Assembly (NCBI GenBank): GCA_030386875.1
Contig: CM059560.1
Span: 34,838,183-34,902,182 of the forward strand
Source of the DNA: Morinoia aosen
Lineage: Eukaryota; Arthropoda; Malacostraca; Amphipoda; Talitridae
Reading direction: 5' to 3'
DNA length: 64,000 bases
Both the position numbers and the translations under genes were made by a program. Each line of letters starts with the position of its first letter. The first letter of the stretch is position 1. Below the pieces are notes generated by a model. The model saw only the letters and a list, made by a program, of their open reading frames with translations. It ran no database searches and was not told the DNA's origin. Positions 24,970 through 34,975 of the stretch are shown in pieces.

Positions 24970-25105
24970 CCCCTGAAGTCGTCCCGAGGTGAGGTGCAGA
25001 TCACAGACGTGCGGCACGGCGCGGCGGGTCTCTTCCGCTGCGAGGTCTCCGCTGAGGCGCCGGCCTTCAGGACCGTCTATGAGGAGAAGGAGCTCAAAGT
25101 CATCA
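24970..25105 (+). CDS. beat: beat-like gene, Ig domain 1 exon (second half)
   Basis: Encodes PLKSSRGEVQITDV, then AAGLFRCEVSAEAPAFRTV, then EEKELKVI. The GLFRCEVS.EAP.F.TV segment is the hallmark of the Beat first Ig domain: the second cysteine is in FRC and the SAEAP loop follows. Acceptor CCTCCCTCCAG|C enters in phase 0, matching the preceding donor. Donor ATCA|GTGAGT leaves phase 1. GC-rich relative to its surroundings. Unlike its neighbours it has no tandem repeat at either boundary. Together with the exon at 18951 it completes Ig1. Confidence 0.92.
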
Positions 25106-26579
25106 GTGAGTCATAGGGCAGGGGTCACTGGTGTGCTGCGTCTCCTGAGTCTCAAGTGGCGTCATGTGTTGTGTTTAGTGGCGTTATCATGCTTTTCTTT
25201 TCCTGATTGTTTAGGAGTATATGTTCATTGAATAGTTGTCTGTACGCAAATGTAAAACTACATTTCAGGACGTACTTTAGAGTCGTCAAAGGTACGATCT
25301 CGTCGAAGTGTTTGGGTCTTAGCTTCTTTATTGATAAATAAAATTTGAAGAAAATATCTAATGAGCCCCAGCTTTATGTACGCTACGTGAGGTGGAATTA
25401 CACCTTGGCATTATTGAACGCCCAAATCATCAGTAGACTTTTGATCGAACTTAAACAGGAGAAAAGAATGGATGTGATGTAGTTAAGAGTATCAGGAGCT
25501 ACATTGCCACAGAAGCAGAAACTCGCATTGACACAGTTTAGTTCACTGATCGTATTGTAGAAGTATTTTAGCAGTTATCGTCTATTGTATTCGGAAGCCA
25601 AATCGTCGCTCACGCTAATCTGTTCGTGAATTAATACATTGTGTTGCTCAATTATATTTCTCGACGAAAGGAGCATCGTCTCTGGGTTTACGACGCCGAC
25701 CTCAGCACGCTTTATTTCTTGATTTATTCGCCAGCTGCCTCTCACTGACTGGCGTAAGTGGCGATGCTGCTCGTTTAGGCGAACATCTTGTTTTCCTTTG
25801 CTCGATATCCTCCTGAGTAGAAGAATTTATCGGGACGTCCAGTTCGAGCGTCTCTTTTCTGCTTATTGGCCCCTTTCAGTTTATATTTAACTCAGATATT
25901 TGAGTGATCACCTATGCACGTCACGTTTCTTTTAAAACTGGGAGAGACTGCATTGCCAGATTCTCACAGAGAGTTTCATATACTTCATATCTACTAATTT
26001 TATCAGACTGTTTCTGGCATGCCAGTTTTGATTGCATGATCGCGATGCATTTTTCTCGTCAGCCACGCTGGGTATCGCTGACCTCGTCAGTCATGTTGGT
26101 CAGACAGCTACTTCCAAAATACATAAAAGCAAAGTTTACAACTCTACTTCAGGTTTAATGGTACAATTTAGGTTCATTTAGGTTCAATTATGGCTTTTGG
26201 TCAGGCCGAATTCTAAGAAAGATCTTTTTTCGATGACAGCTCTCTATTTTGGGCACTAATTGCATGACGGTATTTCTAGGTAGAATTTTTTTAATGTTTT
26301 GCCTTTTCAGATGAAAACCATTAATTTGTGTGTAGGAAACGGGTATCACAGGCCATCATACAACATCTGCAGGCATCAACATTAGGTGACGTTACTTCTT
26401 TTCTATTCAGGGGACATACAACCATCGCACATGTTGGTTTATCTGACAAAATCTATTTTCCCGGGCGACGTTATTCAGACGCTGTTAACTTCCTCTGAAT
26501 TTTTTCAGCTATCTTTCCAATCAACCATTCTCCATCTCTTTTATCAATCTTTTTGAGCTATTCACCATCTTTTCTGATC
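25106..26579. other. beat-like intron, no recognised features
   Basis: First part of the ~1.8 kb intron between Ig1 and Ig2. No gene or clear repeat seen until the pyrimidine-rich repeats near 26580. Confidence 0.5.
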
Positions 26580-26880
26580 TACTTTATCTCCTCCCCATCT
26601 CTTCAGCAGCACTATTTCACATCTGTTCGCTAGCATTTCCCCAGCTCTTTACAAGCTGTTCTAAAGCGCTTTTTCAGCTCTTTGCAAATGCTCTCCAGTG
26701 TTTCACCAGCTGTTCCCTAGGGCTTCCCAGCTCATTAGCAGCTGTCTCCCAGCTCTTTACCAGATGTTCTCCAGCGCTTTCCCAGTTCTACATAAGCTGT
26801 TTTACAGGGCTTCCCAGCTCTTTCCCAGCAGTCTGCCAGTTCTCTACCAGCCGTCCCTTACATTCCCCAGCGCCTAAAAT
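26580..26880 (+). repeat. Diverged ~29-bp pyrimidine-rich repeats with acceptor-like CAG ends
   Basis: Imperfect units built from CAGCTCTTTNCCAG, CAGCTGTTCTCC and CAGCGCTTTCCCAG recur. Longer matches such as GCTGTT...GGGCTTCCCAGCTC are spaced 87 bp apart (26709 and 26796), three times 29. Each unit has a pyrimidine run ending in CAG, resembling the real acceptor GTCCCCAG|CGCTTCCG of the exon at 26909. This may be an expansion of acceptor-derived sequence; the divergence makes the origin uncertain. Confidence 0.6.
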
Positions 26881-26908
26881 AAAATTATGATTTACTGCCC
26901 GTCCCCAG

Positions 26909-27042
26909 CGCTTCCGAGATCGGGTCCCCAGATCGAGGGTGTCCAGCCCCAGTACAGGGAGGGTGACTGGGTCGACGTCACCTGCACTGCTGGGCCTGGA
27001 CGGCCTGCCCCGCTGCTGGACATGCTGGTCAACGGGAGGCAG
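26909..27042 (+). CDS. beat: beat-like gene, Ig domain 2 exon (first half)
   Basis: Encodes LPRSGPQIEGVQPQYREGDW, then VDVTCTAGPGRPAPLLDMLVNGRQ. In Beat proteins Ig1 is followed by a LPxxGPxI linker, then YxxGDxxxVxCTS and LTWYING-type segments, and this exon follows that order. The acceptor CCCGTCCCCAG|C completes the split codon from the previous exon (phase 1). The weak donor GGCAG|GTCAGC leaves phase 0. The Trp normally found in the Ig c-strand is replaced by Met (LDMLVNG). The donor lies in the first unit of a 21-bp tandem repeat, so the exon end is less certain than its start. Confidence 0.85.
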
Positions 27043-27180
27043 GTCAGCATTAACGGGCAGCAGGCCAGCATTAACGGGCAGCAGGTCAGCATTAACGGGC
27101 AACAGTTCAACATTAACAGGCAGCAGGTCAGCATTAACGGGCAGCAGGTCAGCATTAACTGTCGGCGAGTTAACACTAGA
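27031..27180 (+). repeat. 21-bp tandem repeat containing the exon's splice donor
   Basis: Seven units of the form AACGGGCAGCAGGTCAGCATT start at 27031, 27052, 27073, 27094, 27115, 27136 and 27157. The first contains the exon end AACGGGAGGCAG and donor GTCAGC. CAG|GTCAGC recurs at 27085, 27127 and 27148; the copy at 27064 is CAG|GCCAGC. The 7-codon period leaves the frame open through every unit (NGQQVSI heptapeptides), so any of these donors would extend the protein in frame. Confidence 0.92.
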
Positions 27181-27489
27181 ATTAACGAGTTAACACTAGC
27201 ATTAACGTGTAAAAAGTTAGCACAAACTTTACAAAAATATTCAAATCAAATTCTGCGAAGATAAAATAAAAGTGAGCATACCATGAGAAAGACGATTTCA
27301 ATCATGTGTCTAGCATGGGAACCATAGTGCAAATTTTCGAATTAATAACACGCATGACTAAGATCAATCCCTAAATTATTAATCTAATTCACAAAGCTCG
27401 ATCAATCGAACACGAGCCCGAATGTATCCCGTTCTCGCGCGATAAATTGGCTCATGATAACCGATGTTTACATTGCCCCACCACCGCAG
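27181..27489. other. Short beat-like intron
   Basis: Remainder of the ~450 bp intron inside Ig2. It starts with decayed AGTTAACACTAG-type repeat remnants and ends in the tract TTGCCCCACCACCGCAG. Confidence 0.55.
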
Positions 27490-27754
27490 CCCGACCACTT
27501 GGAGCCGCAGTCGGTGCAGCGAGTGGCGGCGGCCGACAGCCTGTCCATCTCGAGACTCCATCTCCGCTTCGTGCTGCGCCACTTCCACTTGACGGAGGCG
27601 AGTGGCGACGTGGCGAGGGTGCGCTGTGTATCCAGGATACCGGGCATCAATTACGAGGAGTCCAGTGAGGCCATTCTGAGCGCCAAGCCGCGGTACCTCG
27701 CCGCCGGCATGGACGGCAGAACGGCCGGAGCCGCGGCGCGCCTCCTCCCTCCAG
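27490..27754 (+). CDS. beat: beat-like gene, Ig domain 2 exon (second half) and linker
   Basis: Encodes HLEPQSVQRVAAADSLSIS, then RLHLRFVLRHFHLTEASGD, then VARVRCVSRIPGINYEESSE. Beat family Ig2 domains have LxLxFxxxxxHFxxGxxxLxCxAxI ... YxxSSE here, so the match is specific, and the second Ig2 cysteine is in VRC. The rest is a GC-rich Ala/Arg/Gly linker ending LLPPG. Acceptor CCACCACCGCAG|C enters in phase 0, consistent with the preceding donor; donor CTCCAG|GTACGG leaves phase 1. Confidence 0.9.
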
Positions 27755-27807
27755 GTACGGCTCGGCCCATGTGTATATCCACACGCAATAAAAATCACAA
27801 TCATAAA

Positions 27808-27902
27808 GACCTTACAAAAAATGAAAACAAAAACCTGAATGGCCTTACAAAAAGAAGTGAAAACAAAAACTTCAAAGACCTAACAAAAAGAAGTGAAAAC
27901 GA
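27808..27902. repeat. Three ~33-36 bp tandem units after the exon
   Basis: GACCTTACAAAAA, GGCCTTACAAAAAGAAGTG and GACCTAACAAAAAGAAGTG start at 27808, 27841 and 27877, each followed by AAAACAAAAAC-type sequence. Located about 55 bp after the donor. Confidence 0.75.
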
Positions 27903-30900
27903 TGCACAGATGTTTTTCATTTTTTGCATGTTTTGGGTATCCGCGCACCTCCTCCTTTCAGGCACATCACGGCAGGGTCGATATGAATGCTCACACGTAA
28001 AATAATAAAAAGATGCCCCGAAGACCCTAACTAGAGAACTGAAGGACACTAAATGGACGTTTCTGTATGTGTTTTGTTTGTAGTTTTTGACATTTTTTTT
28101 CAGTGCAAGAAATCTGGAGTTCGTGGACTTCTGCGATGTTTGTAAATGAGCTTTTGAGTTTGAGAGGATCAACTAAAAAACTAATTATTTATATACTAAA
28201 TGTTAATAATTACAGGAAAATCCACACAATAAACGTTAAATTTTGATTATGTCGATGTATTTAAGGGAAGGTTTATAATTTTTATCATATCCTGATAGGG
28301 GATCCATATTCAAAAAGGTTTACTTGTCATAATTCATGATGATGTGTCTTTCGTTATCCAAATGAGAACAGTTTTAAGTTAGAACAATAATTAATTCGTT
28401 AAAGCTGTTTTCAAACGAACAGTTTAAATGGTTATTTTTTTTCTGAAACCCGTTTTGTTTAATGATAATATTGTGGGGAATTTTAATCATTATAAATGCA
28501 TTGTAATTTGTAAAGTTCCTGGTATTGTATGATGTTCAGGTAACCAGTTCACAGAACGTAACTGGGGACAAACACACGAACCAATAAACAATAATTATTT
28601 TATAGAAGGACAACTTTAGACCCACTCTTCTAGTTGCATATATTCACAGTAAACACGAGTGTGTAACGTGTTCAGTGTACGAGTATACTGTGCAGTTCTT
28701 ATCCCACACATGTACGGGCTGTGCGCCCTGGCAGTCTGTGGGCTGCAGGTTTTTTGACGTTTTACTCTGCTTTGTCGGCTATGCACTTATTGAATGTTCG
28801 TTGTGGTCTTTTAGGCATGAATATATTTTAGAACCTATGAATTGATAAACCCTATTTTTTATTGATATAAAGGGGTCATGTAGAGGCAGCTCGATAATAA
28901 AGGTATAGTGTTTTACCATTCAGTTTAAGAAATACAGAGATTTTGTCTACTTGGCGTGAGTATTCATTGTCCTTCATTATATAATGTGCGCTAAGAAAAG
29001 TGGTTAATTTAAAAATGTTGTAGTTTGTAAAATATTAGTGCTAAAAGACTGATATAGGTTTCATTGAAAAAAGCAAGGCTTAAAGTGTTATTTCATTTCG
29101 TTAATTTTGTCTATTTGGCATGTCAAGAGGACAGAAACAAGAATTAATTTGGTAAGAGTTTAATTAACGGTGATGAAACGAAATCAGTGAGGAAATTGTC
29201 TGTTGAGACACAGATAAAGAAAACTACTGTGTTCATTTCATTCTCAAATAAGAATTTTATTTCAAACCATATAAAATGCAATGTCATCAAGAAATCTCAC
29301 CGCCGGATAAAGATCAGAGGTTATTATTTTAGGGCTGAATAGAAAACACAAGCGCTGATGAAATATTGGTGGATTACATCATTTCTAGTGATGAATATCA
29401 TATTTATTTCTTATCACATTTATAACATAAAATTTAAAATACTGCTCTTTTAAATGAAATCTATTTCAGCCTTTTACACTAATATTTTACAAACTAATAC
29501 ATTTTTAAATCGGCTTCTTTTTTAGCGGATGCCCTGAACTACAGAAATTTTCTCAACTTGTAGATCTTCAAAGCGAAAAAAATGGACATTCATGTTATCA
29601 GTGAAACAATGCTGAAGAGATTATATTCAAACAAAAGCTTCATATTTTTTTCCCCTTAACATGTCTTTTAAAAGTTTTACACAAATTTTCCCGAACCAAT
29701 TACCAACAAATTTTCCATAAGCTGGCGTTAATTTCCATTAAAGAGTACCAACTATTCTCACAAACTAACGCTAGTTTCCCATCTGAACTTTCTTCGTTAT
29801 CCCTAATCAACTGGTACCAAATTTCCCATAAACTGATGTCCAGATACCGCCCAGCTCAAGTACCAAATGGTAAGCGTTAAGGCCCGAACGTACGCACGTA
29901 CGTACGTGAGCGTGCATGCGTAGTTATTAAGTGTATGTGACTGGAGTTATTAAGGTATTAAGTGCAAGTTCAGGGTAAGTGACTGGAAACATTGATGCGA
30001 ATGGGCCAATTTCATCGAGATATTTAAGTAATGAAAAACTGTACTGTGAAATTTAGGCCTATTTTTTCCGACAAATTAAAATATTTATTTTTTCCAAACT
30101 TCAAAATTGACGTTTCCCAAAGCTAAGTATTTATAAAGTTTGCCTCCATTTTCTGATCGTGAAGACAATAGATGTTCCGAAGCCGCTGCTTGCGGCATCT
30201 CGTTAACTAAATTAAAATGAAAGGATTAAGTTTATAGATACTTGGAATCTCATCTCACTAACTGCCCAGGGTTTTTTGTAGTTCATTTTATTGATTTTTG
30301 CATCGTATTTGAGGCTATTATTTATGAAGGGCTAAATCTTATAAAATTAAAAGTTGTCTGGTAAAACAAATGCAGCAAAACAACACGAAAAAATTAAAGT
30401 GGGTCTCTAATCCGTGTCGAATAGAGACTCAAATAATTCGTGCAAAAACATATTTTTTCTGATTTATTGACATCGGTGACCAAAAAGTCGATTCAGTATA
30501 GTTTGGATATTCGCAAAAGTGTAGTTTTCTCCCTCATACTTCATCAATAAGGCAATGCATTAGCAAAAGCTTGAAATACTTGTACGGGATTGAGACAAAT
30601 TCATCGGAGGTTCATTTCGCGTCGGCTTCAAGCCTTCAACACATCTTCCTGCTCTCTCCTCCCTTAGTCCGTCCTGCAGCTCAAATGTCAAGGCGGGCGA
30701 AGGTCGATTGATGCCGTCCGTGTAAGCCGGGGAGTTTCGATGGTAATAGTTGAAACTTGTAAAGTCAGTGTGGCAGAAGCAAATTATCTTCTCCAGGCGC
30801 GACAGTGACCGTCGAAGTGCATCTCATCGACTCCCTAAAATGAGAACGATAATCATTAACTCACATTGAGGGAATTTGGTCGAGTTCAACTGTTTCAAGA

Positions 30901-32625
30901 TCAAATTAATTCATAGCAGCTGTCTAAAGTAGAACAGGGCAAATTTTAGCTATCTATTCCTCAGAAATGTATTTAGAAACAAACGAACAATAGATTAGAT
31001 AGTAATTTTGCAGTCGGAGAGAATTTAGATGTGTGAGAGTTTTTGCGATTACCATTACATTTTTAAGTCGCAGATGCAATTTGTGCGGTACACAGGTAAA
31101 ATTAAAATAAAATAACTATTTTCCAAATTTATCGGATGTGTTTTGTTTGTACGCTTCTAGAAACCTAATGCAAGTCACGTGAGAATGAACTGGTGTGCTC
31201 CACTATTGTATTCGAAGAGTTAGTTTCTTCTATCTGTTTTTCGGTGAGCTATACCGACACACTAGAGTAGTTACGCCTGTCGTGTGTTATGTTTGTGGTG
31301 AGTTATATTGCAACTCTCTTCCAAAAACGAAATTAATCGCCCATCGCAAAACTTGCTGTTCAAAAAATAACTTGAGAAATTACCCCTGCAAAATCGCATT
31401 CAAAAGCCTGTCGATTTCCCTTGTCCAAGCTGCTTCCTAGTTGGCCATTGGTAGAAATCAAACACAAATCCATTACGTGGGTCACACGCATCATTTCGTA
31501 TACGGCTGGAATTACGGAGAGAAACTCCCTGTGCCAACGACGTTGGAACGAGTGTTTCAGAGCAGAATCTTGGCCGATTTTCACCCGTCCCGCTCCAACC
31601 AAGAACAGCCACTTGGCCTCTAACATGTCTTCATGGAGAGCAAATGGCGAAGTTCAGCGGCTTTGGCACGGGCATAAGTCTGGCATTTCTTTTATTGACT
31701 CTCTGGAAGGCAAGTCATAACCCTCATGGCCCTAATAACGATCTAATACTCGGATCAATTTTCGGTGTCATAAAGTGCGGATGGAGAGATTTGCTCGGTG
31801 CCTTCGGCTCGCTCATTGTGCACGGCGCAGAGTGATGGAGGTTCTAACGCTTAATGACGGCTTGATGGAGCGTCGCCCGTGTGATTGCCACCGCTTCATG
31901 GAACATTTCTTATAAATAATATATACTGCATCAACTCCTGATAGGCTGCAGAAAACACTGTTATTTCTGCCAATTTTTGGCGCCGAGTTGTCCAGAACTT
32001 GGTTCTTAGTTTATTAGGGCAAGTGGTAACTAGCAGGTTCAGGGCAGTGACTTATATCGTATTTAATCACTATTGTTTTATTTCATTGCAGAGGAATCGA
32101 TTGACTATAGCGTAGTTCTTTCCCGTATTCGAATTGACGTATTCTTTTAATTTAATTTAAAGAGTCATAAACGAAGTGTGATGCCGTTGCAACTGCAAAT
32201 GCACGGAGTAATCATGCACAGTCATCGCAGTTAACGAAGAGCGGGTAGTGCAGTCTCACAGTGTGATATTAGGGACTATGTTCTGTTCTCAACACTGAAA
32301 TTTTAACAAGCTGAAAAATTCATTAAGAAACGATAACAACACTTCCATAAAAAACTCATTTTCGTTATAGTAGGATATGATCATGCATCAACATTGAATA
32401 CCGTTTCAGATTATGTGCAAAAATGATTGATTATATGTGCAACATAAAATCCTTGTAAACTGCTACGAAGCTTCACTCGTGAAGTAACGGTGATCTTTAA
32501 TTTGCTCTCAGTGCCCCAGTATTACGATACCCATGTTTGAATATCAACTGAGGATTCATAATGTTAAGATATTTTAAAAACAATGTAATACCATTGATGG
32601 ATAAACTTTATTGGAAATAAACTGT
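27903..32625. other. Large beat-like intron, no recognised features
   Basis: Most of the ~4.9 kb last intron. AT-rich. A short CGTA-rich palindromic run lies near 29886-29925. Open frames around 31200-31840 have no recognised family. An AATAAA at 32616-32621 lies just before the last exon. Confidence 0.45.
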
Positions 32626-32655
32626 TTTTCTTTCTTTCTTTTCTTTCTTTTTCAG
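32626..32655 (+). promoter_or_regulatory. TTTC-microsatellite polypyrimidine tract and acceptor
   Basis: Repeated TTTCTTTC blocks end in TTTTTCAG at 32655 and directly form the splice acceptor tract of the last coding exon. Length variation here would alter tract strength. Confidence 0.8.
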
Positions 32656-32756
32656 AAGTACTCCAGCTTCTCGCCCCCAGCCTCATCCTCGCAGCAGCAG
32701 CAGCATCGGGGTGGCGCTGGTGGAGCGCCGTGCCGTGTGGGGTGCAGCTCTTCTAG
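32656..32756 (+). CDS. beat: beat-like gene, last exon: hydrophobic C-terminal tail
   Basis: Entering in phase 1, the frame reads EVLQLLAPSLILAAAAAS, then GWRWWSAVPCGVQLF and TAG at 32754-32756. A short hydrophobic stretch at the extreme C terminus is common in Beat proteins. It can act as a membrane anchor or GPI-attachment signal, placing the Ig domains outside the cell. The strong acceptor TTTCTTTTTCAG and the phase match to the donor at 27754 support the call. No family-specific motif exists in such tails, so certainty is lower than for the Ig exons. Other frames across this segment are open but do not match the incoming phase. Confidence 0.75.
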
Positions 32757-33778
32757 CGAGGATCGCAGGTCCCCGAGATGGAGAGAAGAAAAACATCAAC
32801 TTCAAGTGTCCAAGAAATGATCAGAGCTGCGTGTTGATTTCTCGGCAACATTGGCTTACTAAAATCATTCTTAACCCAAGAAAACAAAAACGGGAAGATC
32901 TTCAATGTTAACTTAATTCATTGTTAACCCACGCCACAATTCTCGGTATTCGTTTTTTAGTTACTCACACAGTATTGTCTCTGGGAACTTCGTATGAGGA
33001 GAAATATGAGCAAAGCAGTGTTATTTTAAAGTAATTTCATACTTTCAATACGTCTGCTTTGTTGCCGCGTTTTTTTGTCAGAAACGAGATAATTAGTTAT
33101 TTTCCCAGGTTTTGTGATGGTGTAACATATCCAACGGGGTTTGTGTTCTAGGGTTAAATGTGATGGACGACTCGAAGTGTGTAGCAGCAGCGCAATGTCT
33201 TCAGTCTTGTACCCCCCAAAAAAACGGTGTTCAGTGTCAGCAGAAAACTGCTTTTAGTTTAAAGGCTCTCCCTAGCGTCATCACTCAGCCATCCTGCCAT
33301 GTGGAGCCTACATCTGCTCACAGCGGCTACCACTTCTTTCTTTTCTTGGTCGAGTGTTTGATTCTTGATCCAGATGTTGCAGACTCGAATTGAAAATTTT
33401 TCCCTCGAAGGATTGTTCAATTTCAATGTTGAATGTATTTCATTGCGTTCATTCATATGTAAAAATAATTCTATAAGTTTACTCATATATGTACATACAT
33501 TCGATTAGATTTGTTCATGACGAAATATATTTGATTTAATTTAAGCTTCGTTGATTTAATCAGAATGAATTGGATTGACAGTTTTCAATTGCCAATGCAA
33601 TGTTTTCTGTACTTTTAGAGAGCGTGTTGTTAGAGAGGATGTTATTACATTGGGTGCGTCCTCTCATACGCTGTCACACGAGCAGCAGCTGTGGAGAGCT
33701 TGTCTTGCGACGTTTTCAGATGCAATCTGACCACCACGGACAAGTGGCGTCTCATGTCCTCATACAGTTGAAATGTCT
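32757..33778 (+). other. Probable 3' untranslated and downstream sequence of beat-like gene
   Basis: No gene recognised. No AATAAA lies shortly after the stop; the first clear one I see is at 34095-34100, so the 3' UTR could be about 1.3 kb, or another signal is used. Confidence 0.35.
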
Positions 33779-33955
33779 TGTGTGTGTGAGTGTGTGTTTG
33801 TGTGTGCACATTCGTGCATTACACCTGCGTACAGCGATACACAGTTGTGGAGCACAAATGTGCACAACCGCGATACGCAAGTGAAATGTATGGCCTTAGG
33901 AATATGCCCGTGCGATACGCAAGTGAAGTGTACAGTGTTAGGAACATGCCCGTGC
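33779..33955. repeat. GT-rich microsatellite and 42-bp duplication
   Basis: A TGTGTGTGAGTGTGTG-type run lies at 33779-33808. A 42-bp unit starting GATACGCAAGTGAA at 33872 repeats at 33914 with few changes. Confidence 0.75.
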
Positions 33956-34789
33956 TCTTCAAGTGCACTGTGTGCAACAGCGCACAAATGCCGCTCACAA
34001 CATAGCTGTGTGCAGGAATGAGACCCGTCAATTTTAATTCAAGCAATTTGCAGCTTCCAAACATGTATTCTCGGTGGTGTCATAATTAATGGCAAATAAA
34101 CAAATTGTTCCATATAGCACTTGAAGCTCTCAGAACGATTCCTCGCGCTGGTTGAACTGTTGCAGTCATACCAGCGAGCAGGCCTCACGAGTCAATAGAC
34201 TTCGGTGGCAAACGTTACAAGGAAGAGCACTGGCAACCGTCGTCTCCTCTGAAGCTATTTCTATAGTGGCTTATGGCATGGAGAATTTCTTACCGAACAT
34301 CGCTTAGATCTAACTCAAAATTATAAAATGTGTATATAAATGTATCGCTTTGTAGATTTTCTTCCATTGGCAGCTATGATAAGTCATGCATATATAATTA
34401 ATAGTCACATAATATTGATTGTAAAAATATATGTACGCGTCCTGGAATGAAATCGAGCGATACATACTGCTGATATCATGTATCATTTGAGGAGTATCAG
34501 TTTTCATGTGTCTCTATGTGTTTTTTATGTCATAGTGCGTAAGTTCTTGCATTAACATGTATACGTGAAATTCCCCCATTATTCAGAAGAGAGAACTTAA
34601 ATGCGACTGGCATACCCACGTACAACAGTACACCTGTCAGCATCTGGGTAGTTTAAGATTTTCAAGATTGTCACGTTTGTGGCTTAGTTGAAACATCTTT
34701 GACGGTTGTCGATGTATTTTCGTAGGAAAATAACGAAAATCTTCGATCGCTTTCTACGTTCTGTGGTCGAGAGAACGTGCTGAGAGTAT

Positions 34790-34975
34790 GTAGCACATGT
34801 GCTGCAATGCGCCCACACGTCACACATGAAACATGCACCACCCTTGACACATGGGGCCCATATTGGACACGTGCCACATATGAGATAAGTGCCACACGTG
34901 GCATGCAGGCCCCATATGACACAAGTGACACAAGCGCCGCACAAGACACGTGGCTCACAAAACACGTGCGACACA
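34790..34975. repeat. Degenerate CACGTG/CACATG-rich repeat
   Basis: Four perfect CACGTG palindromes (34868, 34895, 34947, 34963) and related CACATG/CATATG hexamers occur in under 200 bp within a loose ACACGTGNCACA-type repeat. CACGTG is the E-box bound by bHLH factors, but clustering by simple repeat expansion explains the density equally well. Confidence 0.65.

Noticed and set aside
32711-32911. Alternative + strand frame overlapping the last exon
   Set aside because: It does not match the phase delivered by the donor at 27754 and has no recognised domain.
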